Shown here: piece by piece, positions 34,385-45,524 of the stretch
How positions within the stretch are numbered: position 1 is the stretch's first letter
Layout: each line of letters opens with the position of its first letter
Source: Fragum whitleyi
Taxonomy: Eukaryota > Mollusca > Bivalvia > Cardiida > Cardiidae
Length of the DNA stretch: 64,000 nucleotides
Direction of reading: 5' to 3'
Assembly: GCA_948146395.1 (NCBI GenBank)
Contig: OX411549.1
Location: 21,522,990-21,586,989, forward strand
Position numbers and translations under genes: made by a program
Notes under the pieces: generated by a model
Seen by the model: the letters and a program-made list of their open reading frames with translations, nothing else
What the model was told of the DNA's origin: nothing
The model's database searches: none

Positions 34385-34606
34385 TTACTTGTATAGCTAC
34401 GCCATGTAGTTGCTTGTTCTGTACAAAATGAACCATTTCCACAATGTTTTGGCTATACTGCAATAGCCAGGGCAGTCTTATGTTGCTCAACTGCTTGTGC
34501 TCATAAATAGCTACACATTGGTATAAATTATACCTGGAGGAAATGCTTTTACTTGGCAAAGGAAGTGCCTTTGAAATTGGGTCTTAATTACTTTACAAGA
34601 ACCTCA
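34385..34606 (+). repeat. Second fragment of the 51.3-kb MITE family
   Basis: Shares GTAGTTGCTTGTTCTGTACA, 'ccacaatgttttggcta', GGCAGTCTTATGTTGCTCAA and 'atacctgga' with 51451-51661. Keeps the right end (CTTTACAAGAACCT) but not the left. Inverted relative to the fragment at 33845. Confidence 0.65.
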
Positions 34607-34823
34607 TGTATATGCAAAATACACAAAGGCAAAGGTCGCAACAGAGCGAACGGTTTTTTCGTAGCGAATGATTTTACTTCCACAGAACTGCCTTTGGCAC
34701 GTCCATAAAGACGTGTCGTACATACTTTCGACGGCAGATGATGTAATTTTCGAGATAATACAGTGTTTACCTTCTTATGGAACTGAGGCCACATAATGGC
34801 ATCCTCCGTTATTATTGATCTAC

Positions 34824-35506
34824 AATGACCTGGCACTCATAAAATATTCCTTTTGACCCCTATCGATAGTCGGATATTATGTTTCTTAATATAGACTTAA
34901 ACTCGCGAAGTTTAGATCAAATAAAGGGTATCATATCTCATCACGCATACGTAAATTTAGCGCAGGCGGTTTGGCTGTTATCCCAAAACCCAATTGCCAT
35001 GAGTTCAAGCCGGGACATGATCAATTATAATTCAACTTTTTACGGTAACATTGTTTTACCTATTTTGAGACAAAAGTGTAGCATTAGGCTATCTATATTC
35101 TGACAGTCAGACTTTTTTAAGATTTGATCATTGCTGTCCATTCATCACTGTAAATAATAAAAGTGGATTATGGAAAAAATAACAATTAAGTATCTCGTTA
35201 AGTAGTTCAAAATACATCGAAATCGAAACTGAACAATTGAACTCTTAAAATGTATCTATATCTAAAAGATGAAAAGTATTTTTTCTTGTCCATTATACAA
35301 TCTATGACGGTATGAAAATAAAAGCCTTTACTTGGTTTGATTGCGTTTATAGAACTCCCTTTTAGGCGTGATTACGTCAATAATGTAAAAAAAGGGAAAC
35401 AAAAAAAAACCAACTGATTCCTATCGTATCTTATAATTCAATATCACAAAGCAAATGAGATTCCTATTGCGACTAACTTTTAGTGCAAGTTTACTAAATA
35501 CTCGAT

Positions 35507-35538
<32 letters not shown>

Positions 35539-35884
35539 GACGATCAGAAGTATACAATAGTCTTGATTGGTCCAACAACCAAAATTGAATTATATGAGAA
35601 TGAAAAAAAAAATGCAACTGACAAAAAAATAATACGGGAAAAATTAAAAGGGTTAATGTAAAATTTAAAAATAATAAATAACAATCACAAGGATTAAAAT
35701 ATGTATCCCCGTCGGGTATCGAACTCGTCCCGCAAGTTAACGCGTTACGGGAAGGCGTCTGTAACCAATGTACTACAGGGACTTATTCAGATTATGTGAG
35801 ATAGTATCGATAAATTGGTAAAACGTAATTTTACGCTGCGGAATTACTCGAGCACTGACGGAAGTTAATGAGTGCCAGGTCATT
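34824..35884. mobile_element. 1.06-kb segment with matching inverted ends
   Basis: AATGACCTGGCACTCAT (34824-34840) is repeated perfectly inverted at 35868-35884. Weaker similarity extends outward (TATTATTGATCT / AGATAAATAATA). The interior holds a T run of about 30 (35508-35537) and a tRNA-like sequence. No transposase is recognised and the target duplication is unclear. Confidence 0.45.
35706..35781 (-). pseudogene. tRNA-like sequence (76 nt)
   Basis: On the minus strand TCCCTGT and ACGGGGA pair over 7 bp like an acceptor stem. An A-box-like TAGTACATTGGTTAC and a B-box-like GAGTTCGATACCC are correctly spaced. The anticodon arm does not fold cleanly, so a pseudogene or SINE head is likelier than a working tRNA. 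Confidence 0.4.
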
Positions 35885-36624
35885 TCAGATAAATAATACC
35901 CAGTGCAGATCCATTCCGTAGATTACATTTAACAACCCTGGGACAACTTGTTAACATTTTTCCGTTTTAATGAATAATTCATGAAAAATTTTGATTGGTT
36001 AGGTCTAGAATTTTGTTAGAAAATTTCGGCTATTTCTATAAGTATCACACGTCATTCTATCTTAGAATATATCGCCGATTTGAATTGTAACTTACGTCAT
36101 CGGTCAAGTATTTTCGCTAGCCTCTTTTCATTTTGCAAGTAAAGTTTTTGACCTTTTACTTGCGAATTACCGAAAAGTTCCGAAGTCTATCTGCTTTCTC
36201 GTACCAATCGTCGCTGTTTATCGGTGACTTTGGCACATCTCTAAATCAAAATTGCGAATACATTTGCATCCATGCTATTGAAATAACCCATATTTCAAAC
36301 ATATGAAACACTATCTTACGGACAGTACACTACGCCTTCTACTACGGTGTTATTCGGAAATTCCACATAGAAAACACGTGAATTTAATGTCTCTGATGAC
36401 TGACCAAATTGTATTGAGTTGCCATTCAAGAGCGTTGATGCCATATACAATGTTGTAAAGTGGAAATAACACACCGATATTATAAGTTCGCATAAGATTC
36501 TGAAAGTTTTATCCAAAATAAATCGATTTCTTGAGATGTCTTTCACAAATGATGTGGTGTCAGTTTAAGAGATCTGTTGACCTTTTGTTATCAAGATTTT
36601 TCCTGAACAATTTCAAATTGAGGT
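35885..36624. other. Unassigned low-copy sequence
   Basis: The minus-strand frame at 36316-36546 is unrecognised. No other feature. Confidence 0.4.
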
Positions 36625-36877
36625 TGGCCGCCGTCATAGCTCAGTTGGTAGCGTGTTAGCCTTTCAATGTAGAGGTCCCGAATTCGATCCCTGACGGCGG
36701 CACATATCCATCACCATTTGGTTGATAATCGTAGACCTATGTGAAATAGCAGCTGGAGGCTAGGATTGGATATGATGGTAGTACTGGTCAGAGAAATACT
36801 AGGAAACCATTGTTAGATGCTGCAACCGCCGCGATATAACTGAAAGATCGTTGAAGGCGGCGTAAAACCCCGTTCAA
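36625..36877 (+). mobile_element. tRNA-derived SINE, full length, with TSD
   Basis: The head has CATAGCTCAGTTGGTAGCG (A box), a CTTTCAA anticodon-like loop and GAATTCGATCCC (B box). The body has GATAATCGTAGACCTATGTG, 'gatggtagtactgg' and 'tcgttgaaggcggcgtaaaa'. Flanked by TTTCAAATTGAGGT (36611-36624) and ATTCAAATTGCGGT (36878-36891). Confidence 0.85.
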
Positions 36878-37287
36878 ATTCAAATTGCGGTCGTCTTTCA
36901 AATATGCATTTTTAGTGGATATTACATTGAGTTATCGAGTAGCGTTTCATAGAGATGGCTACTATGCTTGTTGTGAATTGTGCTTAAAGTTTGGTCACAA
37001 ATGCTTGGTCTTATATTTAAAAATTAAAAAAAAAATATCTCTTTGGCCTGAACATTATGTTGGTTTTTTTAGATGCGATTTACTGATTAAATATATTTAT
37101 TGTGGTCTTTCACAGGTCGTAGAAATACTGTCGAAAACGCTGTAAGACAAAATTGGAGTTCTGCACTTCGCTCTTGTAGGTTCTGGGACTGAGCTAGACG
37201 TACTTTTTCGAAGAACATATCACAATTTAATTACCTTAAACATTGTATAAATTTTAGTTGACGTTCATTGTCTGCTTCATATAACTA

Positions 37288-37719
37288 CAGTTAACAACAC
37301 GTGAAATTGGCAAGGTGAATGATTTTGGAATGATTTTTGAACGAAATTGAATACGTGCTATGATTGTGTTTTGAGTGAACTAATGGGAGGTAATCCAATA
37401 TCGCTAATTCTGTTCGGAATGAACAAAATTAGCGATATTTATTACCTCTCTTTAACAAATAAGCATACAAGTTCCATAAATATCTTCTTATTTTTTCGAG
37501 ACCCAAACAGACGTTTTTAATTTCAATTATGTTAGTGAAATCTTGATTTGATCTAGCAATATTTATTTTGAATATAGTTGATTATCTTATAATCTAGTGA
37601 TTTTGGAGCGTTTTTGAATGGTGTAAGTTAGTGTTTGGAATGAATGAATGGATCGCAGAATTAGCGTGTTAGAATGGTTTTGATTGAGAAGAATGTCAAT
37701 TCCATGATGACACTAACTG
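37288..37719 (+). mobile_element. TA-flanked MITE with central palindrome, copy 4
   Basis: Left CAGTTAACAACACGTGAAAT, right ATTCCATGATGACACTAACTG (shortened at the core), bounded by TA (37286-37287, 37720-37721). Nested palindrome 37385-37450 around TCTGTTCGGAATGAACA. Confidence 0.8.
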
Positions 37720-37721
37720 TA

Positions 37722-38199
37722 TGAGCTATTTAGACAGTCTTATGACCTATAAAGACGAAGTCGTTAGCGTCCTACACTAGATAGATGATATCTAACATAG
37801 TTTTGAAGAATTATCATAAATTCAGATTTTTACTCCTAAGAAATACGAACGCGAGAACCTTGCGTATTTAAATAATGTCTCTCAAACAGAATTTTGATCA
37901 TGTAAAAGATTGGGATATCATGAACAAATGCTTGTTTACATTCCAAATTCACAATCTGCTTTCATTTTGTTTGTGTATTTTCAAGTAATCTATCGATCGA
38001 GGGTTAAGCTCTTTGAATGGCGGCAGTTCCGACCGCCTAAGATATTTACAACATATCTTATATACGTAAAAGTGTCGTACATTGTGCATAAAAAAGAAAA
38101 TCGCCAATACAACATGCGAATAAAACTAAGATAAACCGTAGTTACAAAATTTAGGTCACTGACAAAAATGACGGAAAATAACGAAAGATTCCTCAACTG
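37722..38199. other. Unassigned stretch
   Basis: Overlapping frames on both strands (37910-38134, 37990-38196) without recognisable motifs. Confidence 0.4.
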
Positions 38200-38500
38200 T
38201 GTGTGAATCTCCGTTTATTTATCGTCGCTACCGTAGCACATGCCCATATGAGCGACGCCCCCAGAAGACGGTTAGTTGTTACGGGGGATAGTGCATTGAT
38301 ACATGACGCAATTACTGCTGAGATCCGCCATGGTTCTTTAACGTGCTCGGTGTAAAGCACAGTCTCACGGGGCCTCGGTTTAACGTCTCATCCGAAAGAC
38401 AATTAGTTTAGTTAGTGTACTAGCCCGGGTATGGAACCCACGCGGTCGAACTTCATTGGTTTTGAAGTCCGGTGCTCTACCAACTGAGCTCATCAGGCTG
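38200..38500 (-). mobile_element. Second SINE family, with tRNA head
   Basis: On the minus strand the head carries a classic A box (TGAGCTCAGTTGGTAGAGC) and a B-box-like GTGGGTTCCATACCC. Then follow the body CGGATGAGACGTTAAACCGA, 'ccgagcacgttaaagaacc', 'gtcttctgggggcgtcgctc' and 'ataaataaa'. The central body motif is widespread in metazoan, notably mollusc, tRNA-SINEs. The minus frame at 38380-38598 is a tRNA-head shadow. Confidence 0.8.
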
Positions 38501-39005
38501 GTAACTTCTTGCCAAAATGAGTTAATTGATATATACTGTGTTCCATAAGAAAGTATGCACTTTTCTTTTTGCATTTTTCTCGATTTTTTCATTGACATTC
38601 ATAGAGTAAATTTAATGGTATAATTTAAATCAGACCTTTTTTGAAAGAAAAAGCCAAGTCATAGTTTGGCAAAGAACGGCATACTGCATACGTGTAAGCA
38701 GAACTTTAAGCTTTAAGGTTTGAATTTCTTACAGCTTCTTCTCTGGTAAAAGCTATGTGCTTATGATGTATTGAAGGGTTTGAGGAGACACCCCAAGCCA
38801 TTTTCAAAAAGAAGTTTTATTCTTTTTTATATAGGCGTTACGTGTGCATCAACGTCAGTCATTGCTACGTTGTTTGGTCAGATACTTGTCGTCGAACAGT
38901 GCTCTGGCATTCTATGACAACTCGATTTACTTATTAAAGGCCGGCCGGAGTATTTTCCGAAATATTCAAAATTCAAAAGTGCTCACTTGCTTTTTGAACT
39001 GAATA
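38501..39005. other. Unassigned stretch
   Basis: No gene or repeat recognised. Confidence 0.4.
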
Positions 39006-39429
39006 TAGTTGATTAAATTTTACATTGAAATGGTCACTCATCTCGATCAAAAAACATTCTAAATCGCTCGCTCATTGCGCGAATTCATTCTTAACTCTAA
39101 CTTGAAAAACTTAAAAACGCTCCGAAATTGTTAATAAAACGATTCGAAATCGTTCAAATGGTTTACCATTTCAAACAAAGCGATCAATTAATTGCATGAT
39201 TTTATTGACTGGTGTTGATTAACAAGCGTCAGATTTGTCAGTGAAGGCAAAAAATCAGAAAAGTACGAAGATCTAAGGGAGGTAAAAATATCCGTGATTT
39301 CTTAATTGTCGATTATGTATTACCTCCCCTGAAAATTATTCAAAACTCACTCGCCACACTCATTCGATTTCATTTCAAAATAGATTTTAAAAAACAAACA
39401 CCTTGTTGATTTTACGATGTTTTGAACTA
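39006..39429 (-). mobile_element. TA-flanked MITE, decayed copy 5
   Basis: Ordered family motifs: TAGTTGATTAAATTTTACAT, 'ctcatctcgatcaaaa', AAGGGAGGTA, TTACCTCCC, 'caaaactcactcgccacact', 'ttttacgatgttttgaac'. The central palindrome has lost its TTGTTC...GAACAA core. Confidence 0.65.
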
Positions 39430-40389
39430 TATATCAAGTCGACTCATTGATTGGCTTTCTGAATCTGGTGCGGACGAAAGCAAATCGTTAAGAAATCAGA
39501 GCTACAGATAGAGGGAGAATTTTGGATTTCAAATTATTTTTTTAATACTTTAACAAAACTTTTTCTGTGTGTGCCCCTTGGAATCGTCTCGTCTCCGCAA
39601 TTTAGGGTTTCAGTGAGGAATGAAGATTAAAGACTTGCATTAAACCCACCCCACACCCATCATTATCTCTACCTATGAGAAATATTATTTTATTGACCTA
39701 GCCGTCGGCAGACAAAGTCATTTTATAGACAAAATTAATTTACCGTCAAGTTGCTGACCGAGACTCTCATTTCTGTCAAGCGACATCACGTTTATATGAA
39801 GAGTTTTCAGACAAATTACTTCTTAAGTCTCACGTATCTCATGGTAAGGTCTATCCATTATTTGTCCTAGGTAAAGATGCCTTGTTCTGGATTATTTGTT
39901 GTGATTGTTTTCATCTGGAAAAAATACTAAAACACTCATCAAAAGTTCTAAGCGATCACTTTAGAAATTCGATTTTGGTCAAAATGGCGTAAGTTTAATT
40001 CTAATTTGTTTGTTTGTTTGTTGGCTTAGTAATTGTTATTTAAACGGAAGGACCATTTGTTGTTCTGGGGAACGTTCGGTCGACCGTATCGTTAAGCAGT
40101 TCATGTTAAAAAAATTACTTGCTGTTATAGAAACGCGGTCTTTCATCGCTCATCTCTTCAAGTTCCTTCTAGCTTAGAAAAAAAGAAACAGAAAAGAGCC
40201 CTAGAATGAACTTTGAGATCGTATCTGGTCATTAGTATGCTCCAATCTTGCAGCTCAATTAGGCAGGTACGTTGAAAACCCCCCGCTTTAATCCCGTATT
40301 CCTATAAACTTTATTCAAAGTTCTGTATTCGACCAGCGAACCTTCGAACTTTCATTTCAGGAAACAAGAATGGTCAACAAACGTCATTC
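39430..40389. other. Unassigned stretch before the transposase relic
   Basis: Apart from repeat G and a TTTG tract (about 40009-40023), nothing is recognised. The left end of the transposon is probably here but cannot be placed. Confidence 0.35.
39731..39850 (+). repeat. Dispersed repeat G, copy 1
   Basis: Shares AATTAATTTACCGTC, GTTTATATGAAGAGTTTT and AGACAAATTACT with 44050-44170. Origin unknown. Confidence 0.6.
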
Positions 40390-41230
40390 AACAATCTAGA
40401 AGCTGGTGGCTATTTCGCTGGACCGGTAGTGTAGCCGATGTTCAACGTCTCTCATGGCGGAGAGTAACGAGCCGAAGGCAGGACAGGCAAATGGTTGTCT
40501 AACACTTACGCAATCGATTTCTTAAGACATCGACTATCGCCCGTGACGCCGTTGGAATCCATAACCAACGTTATAGTTTTCAGACTCCGAACAATTTGCC
40601 TGAGAGATGTTGGAATTCCTTCACTACGTCCACCTCTAGTCCTAGCCTTTTCCGAGAGTCACCGCGTTGAACGTTTGGCATGGGCCCAGCGACATCGTAG
40701 ACTGACTCAAGCTGAATGGCGTTTGTGGATGAGACCAGGATAACGCTGCAAGGGAATGGTGGTTGTGCGAGAGTGTACCGCCGTAGGGGAAAGAGGAACG
40801 CCGAGTTTGTTAGGTAGAGGCTAACCAATTCTAAGGTGGTTCAATTCTCGTATTGTATGGGCAGCTGTATCGATGCACACTAAGACCGCTATAATACAGA
40901 TTCATGGGTTAATGTGCGTTGTTACCAATATGACATTCTGCGAGCAGTTGCCATTCCCCACATTCAGGCTTATCGTATAATGATTTAAGGTCTGGATAAT
41001 GAAACACGCCACACAGTTAGAGGGACTCGCGACCTGCTACAAACCAGGTCATGACGCGTTCTTGGCCTGCAAAGAGTCTTGACTTCACCCAATTGAACTC
41101 TTGTGGGATCGGGTTAAAAAAGTGGGCAGGAAACACCAACAGCAGAACAATTTAACTTTCTTGGTCCGCGAACATGGAGTAGAATCCGTCAGAATTTTAA
41201 CATGCAGTGCCATTCAAAGCGATAAAATCT
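40390..41230 (+). pseudogene. Tc1/mariner-family transposase relic (DD34E type)
   Basis: Three frames together give a recognisable Tc1-like transposase. Near 40425-40550: 'GSVADVQRL', 'RRQDRQMV', stop, 'HLRNRFL', 'AVGIHNQR'. After a frameshift near 40575: 'LRDVGIPSLRPPLV', 'RLAWAQRHRRLTQAEW'. Then 'FVDETRITLQGN' and 'ARVYRRRGKRNAE', 'VWAAVSMHTKTAIIQIHG', 'DNETRHTVRGTRDLLQ' and 'PIELLWDRVKK'. Putative catalytic codons are D 40728-40730, D 40995-40997 and E 41095-41097. The last spacing fits DD34E once small indels are allowed. Several stops and frameshifts make it non-functional. No terminal inverted repeats were identified. Frames at 40495-40743 and, antisense, 40580-40828 are parts or shadows of it. 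Confidence 0.9.
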
Positions 41231-41585
41231 TTCCACTTTTTTGTCTAAATGTAAAACGTCTGACAAGTCCGTGAAAACAAAAAGAATTTAATTGCAATAA
41301 AGGGGGGTAGACATTATCTTTTAAAGCGAAAATGAACTACCTCTCCTTAATGTCATTCAAAACTCACGCCAGTCTGCAAAGTTCAAGAACCTTTACTCAA
41401 TGCTACTTGAACATAACTTTTTAGAAGGCGAACTTAATCACAGGCTTATTGGCCTTCCTGTGAAACATATTCCATCGAAATCGCGGTTACGAAGTGTTCA
41501 GTGTAGCCCACATATAATAATTGTTATTGAAAATCATATTGGCAATACTATTGAACCAGTCTTCCGTTCTTCCGTTCGACCTTAT

Positions 41586-41666
41586 TTGATCAATATATAT
41601 ATATATCAATATATATCAATATATATATATTTATATTTATATATATATATGTGTGTGTGTGTGTGT
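41586..41666. repeat. AT/GT microsatellite
   Basis: (AT)n with CAATATAT interruptions passing into (GT)n at about 41651-41666. Translated as part of the frame at 41400-41699, which is therefore not credible. Confidence 0.9.
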
Positions 41667-42227
41667 TACAGTGAATATGTAAAATCAGGGATTTTGTAAA
41701 ATAACTGAAAATTTCAGGGATTTTGTAAAATCACTGATTCCGTCAGTTGTTTTATAAAATGACTAAAATTTTCAGTGAATATGTAAAATAATGGAATAAT
41801 TGTGGTAAAAAGAAGGAAATACAGTGTAATATACTTCTAATTCATCATTTATTTCAAAGAAAAATGAAAAGTTCAGTGATTTTGAAAAAAAATTTTTTTG
41901 ATCAGTAATTTCAAAAAATATCTGAAGTAATCAGTTTATATTTGAAACTGTTATGTGTCCTCAATGGTGACGAAATATTGTGGTGAATCATGCTGGCTCT
42001 TCCTTCTTCTGATTAACTTCTTCATATTACCACACTCAAGAATTTCATATTTCCTGAGCAAGTAGTAATGTTGGTTCGTTTTCTGTTTGGTGGTTTCACA
42101 TTCAAAAAGCTGACCAATTATGTTCACGTATTACACTTTGGGTATAAGAACATGCTTGTTTGATTCGTGGCTTCTGACGAGCGTTTCACGGAAGGTAGTC
42201 TCGGGATCAAGATCAATTCGGAAACTA

Positions 42228-42455
42228 AGTGTGTGTGTATTTCTGTTTATTTATCGTCGCTACCATAGCACATGCCCACATGAGCGACGCCCCCAGAAGA
42301 CGGTTAGTTGGGTGATAGTGCAAGGATACATGACGATACTACTGCTGAGATCCATTATGGTTCTTTAAAGTGCTCGGTGTAAAGCACCGTCTCATAGGAC
42401 ATCGGTTTAACGTCTCATCCGAAAGACAATTAGTTTTGTTAGTGTACCAGCATGA
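42228..42455 (-). mobile_element. Second SINE family, headless copy
   Basis: Same body as 38200-38450 (GGATGAGACGTTAAACCGAT, 'gtcttctgggggcgtcgctc', 'ataaataaac'), ending before the tRNA-derived head. The plus-strand frame at 42120-42368 is accidental. Confidence 0.8.
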
Positions 42456-42579
42456 GAAAGCATGTATTTTAGATTACAATGTTTTACTTTATCTTGAACG
42501 ATGATAATGATTTCAAACATATATTTTGCTACAAACAATCACTTTGTTTGAGGAAAAAATAAGAATATCAAACTAAAAC

Positions 42580-42900
42580 AAGATGTGTTTGTGAAACACT
42601 AATGTAACAGCATTTTTTTCAAAGTTTGACCTTGACCGATGACCTTGACCTTGTCGCATAACCTTGACTTTTGTATCAGCAGATGCGGATCATTGAGATC
42701 TATCATCGTGCCAAATATGAGCCTTGTATCTTGAATAGGCTTGAAGATATTGGCAAAGGTTAAGTTTGGTTAAGTTTTCGGACAGACGGACGGAAAGACG
42801 GACGGACAGACAGACGGACGGACAGACGGACAGACAGACAGACAGACGGACATGAGTAAAACAATATGCCCCCGATCTCTCGATACGGGGGCATAAAAAG
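42580..42900 (+). mobile_element. Short Helentron-like element with hairpins near both ends
   Basis: Near the 5' end is hairpin GTGTTT-GTG-AAACAC (42585-42599), then one TGACCTTGACC core unit, a GACGGACA microsatellite (about 42779-42851) and a 3' hairpin TGCCCCCG...CGGGGGCA (42867-42893) followed by TAAAAAG. Related to the longer array at 13320-14440. The minus frame at 42770-42952 ('SVCPSV...') is the microsatellite translated. Confidence 0.65.
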
Positions 42901-43025
42901 GAAACCTAACTAACTTATTTAATGAAATACCAATTTTTCTCATAAAATGCACTGTATTCCTGGTGAGTTAGAAACACAGTATACTGAATTTCCTTCTTTT
43001 TACCACAAATATTTCCATTATTTTA

Positions 43026-43048
43026 CATATATATATATATATATATAT
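43026..43048. repeat. AT microsatellite
   Basis: About eleven AT dinucleotides beside the right inverted repeat of the 41.8-43.0-kb segment. Confidence 0.9.
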
Positions 43049-43474
43049 GATCGGTATTCCAATCTCTTTGACTGCGAATATCAATGATTTTTGATTTGCG
43101 TTATTGATTCAATACTTTTGCCAATGTAATTGTGAATAATGTTGATGGCGCACTATTCATAAAATTGATCATATACATGTATTCATTATTTCGCTGTTTA
43201 TTTGTAGCCAAATAGAACTTCAAGTCCTTTATGACGATCAATTCAATGACAAACGGACTCCGGTAATCTTAATAACAGTTATAGTATTACAAAAGGCGTG
43301 TTACCCCCAGTGTCCGTAGCTGAAGTATAGAAAAAAGTGATACTCTTTTCTTTCATTAGTTGACCGACATTTCATATCTTATATACTTCGTTTGTTTACC
43401 TCCAACAGTCGATTCCGAATTTTCTACCAATTCGGAACAAAAGACATTTGACAAAAATTTATGAAATACACGAG

Positions 43475-43766
43475 TTTTGCACACAGGCACTTTGATTCAG
43501 GATTTTATAACTACTAACATATCTCACTATGATAAATAATACACAAGGTAGTGCAGCCGCCATGTTTAAGAGAACGGATGTTTTTACAAGATTCTTTGGC
43601 CTCCGTCACAGGACGTTTTCACTCGTGAGAATCGAGAATCAAATTGCTTGTAAAATCATCCGTTCCCTTAGAAAATGGCGACTGCACTACCTTGCGTATT
43701 ATTTATTATAGTGATATTGGTAAGTTGTTATAACATATCCCGAATCCAAGTGCCTGTGGTTTTGCA
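43475..43766. repeat. Long near-perfect inverted repeat (290 bp)
   Basis: The left arm (about 43475-43590) and right arm (about 43645-43766) are inverted copies with scattered mismatches: CACAGGCACTT.GATTC.GG, CACTAT.ATAAATAATAC, CAAGGTAGTGCAG.CGCCAT, GAACGGATG and TTTTACAAG in that order from the outside in. The loop is about 55 bp. A transcript would form an almost continuous duplex. Frames at 43529-43711 and 43675-43863 lie in it and are not credible genes. Confidence 0.85.
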
Positions 43767-44049
43767 TAAACAATATTGTGAAGCCAACACTTTAATGTCC
43801 TATCGACACTATAATGTCCTTTCGCTGTTTTCTCTTCAGCTTAAATTGATATGTTCATTTTAAAAGAGCAATCCAAATTTTCAATTAAAGAGGATTACAT
43901 TTATTAAAGAGAATTCTTTAGCGAATAAATATGATACTGCTTTTGTTCGCGGATGGAACTTTTTGTAATGTAATATTCAGATGAAATTTATCTCGACTCT
44001 TTGGCATAACTTGGATGTTTCTGGATAATTGGTTATCATGTCATTGGCC

Positions 44050-44170
44050 ACAATTAATTTACCGTCGAGCTACTGAAAGAGACACTAATTCCTGTCTGGG
44101 GACATCAGGTTTATATGAAGAGTTTTGAGACAAATTACTCTTTTCTGTTTTACGCATCTTATGGTCATGG
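44050..44170 (+). repeat. Dispersed repeat G, copy 2
   Basis: Counterpart of 39731-39850 in the same orientation, moderately diverged. Confidence 0.6.
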
Positions 44171-44511
44171 CAGTTAATCACATGACCTTGGTGAAAACGT
44201 ATATATATTTCTTATCATTTTAAAATTATTAGAATTATTGTTTTTAATTAATTTTTTGCTTGTTGAAATATTGCATTTCATTTCAAAATAACGAGAAACT
44301 CACGAGCGCTCAAAAAGGTATGCCGTATGTCTGGCAAGTTCATTGTGTTGATACTGGAATTTGCCAGAAATCATTAAAACACACGTTTTTGTTCTTATTT
44401 TGAACTTTTAACATTATATCAGTTATCATGTATCAAACGTTGGTCTTTCTTCTTGTGGCTTGGAGAGTTATCTTCTAAGAACAACGAAGTTCTTTGATAC
44501 TAGACAATCGT

Positions 44512-44540
44512 GTTTTTTTTTTTTGTTTTTTTTTTTTTAA
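44512..44540. repeat. T-rich run
   Basis: Two long T runs separated by a G. Possibly the reversed poly(A) of an unidentified retroposon. Confidence 0.6.
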
Positions 44541-45099
44541 TTTTACTGTCTATGGTGTAGTAAAAAAAAACACTTACGATTATCTGCTTTCAAGTGGGAA
44601 GGTTTAATTGCTCTTCCGAAAATTAAGTGAGTTATTAGTGTTATTTAAAATCTCTTAGACCGTTTTGCATGTTATTAGTTTTAAATCAAAGATTTGTAAT
44701 GTGTATTTTTTCTTGAATTATCATAAAACGCCAATTTTGCATTCTCTATAAAACATAAACTATCAGACTGGTAAGCTAAGAACAAAAGTAACTAGATTAA
44801 GAAAAATATGTTTTAATTCAAGGAGGTATGGAATATACCTTATCAAATAGCATAAAAAGCTGGTCAATGTAGTTGTATGGTAATTTATATACCTCCACGA
44901 ATTTGGAAAAATGGTCACGGATAAAGGGTTTTTAAAGCAAAAATCATATTTTCTCTAATTTTTCCTCGTCTTATGGTTAGAATTCAATCGAATGGCGTGA
45001 TTTAGTAGCACGTCAAATGGCATTGACCATAAACTATTTGAAAAATGCGTGTTAAAAATTCGTAAAGGAAAAAAGGGGTCTTGGTCAAGGCTTCAACTT

Positions 45100-45516
45100 A
45101 AATCGCAGTGGATATGCAAATAAGATACACATGCCCTAAGATATGTTGTTTCTGATAAGATATATAGACAGCATTGACCCATTTGGGGTTGAGGATCCTT
45201 TTCTCTGAATGGATTACGACTGTCTATGCGCTCGGTTCGTTAAATTTGGTGGCAGAATTGCGTTAAAGACAACTGCCAGACCGGTGTTGCCTTACCCACG
45301 GGTCTCCCAGGCCAAGACTCGGGACGAGTCTTCTCGGAGGGGAGAATAATGTAATTGTTTAAAGGGAAGTAAGTTGAAGTGGATATGCAAATGAGATGGA
45401 CCTGCCCTCAGATATGTGGTTTCCGATAAGATATATAGATAGCGTCGACCCGTTTAGGTTTGAGGATCCTTTTCTCTGAATGGATAACGTCTGTCTATGT
45501 GCTCGTTTCCTTATAA
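45100..45516 (+). repeat. Spaced direct duplication of about 150 bp
   Basis: 45100-45250 and 45370-45516 share GTGGATATGCAAAT, GATAAGATATATAGA.AGC, GAGGATCCTTTTCTCTGAAT and CTGTCTATG. Each copy has an ATGCAAAT octamer (POU-factor consensus), whose function here is unknown. Between the copies is unrelated, G+C-richer sequence. Confidence 0.75.
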
Positions 45517-45524
45517 TTACAAAA

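Larger units (their letters stand above)
41773..43030. repeat. Segment bounded by 55-bp inverted repeats
   Basis: ATGTAAAATAATGGAATAAT, GTGGTAAAAAGAAGGAAAT and 'acagtgtaatatac' at 41773-41826 recur inverted at 42976-43030, each next to an AT microsatellite. The interior holds a headless SINE and a small Helentron-like element. Whether this is one element or two inverted copies of a repeat is open. GATTTTGTAAAATCA-type motifs repeat at 41680-41900. Confidence 0.5.

Noticed and set aside
35706..35781. Functional tRNA gene
   Set aside because: Acceptor and T arms pair, but the anticodon arm does not fold properly and a T30 run lies within the same suspected element; kept only as tRNA-like.
38380..38598. 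Minus-strand frame with 'SSVGRAPDF'
   Set aside because: A known type of spurious translation across a tRNA or SINE head; it overlaps the SINE at 38200-38500.
42770..42952. Frame with 'SVCPSVRPSVCPSV' repeats
   Set aside because: Translation of the GACGGACA microsatellite on the minus strand.
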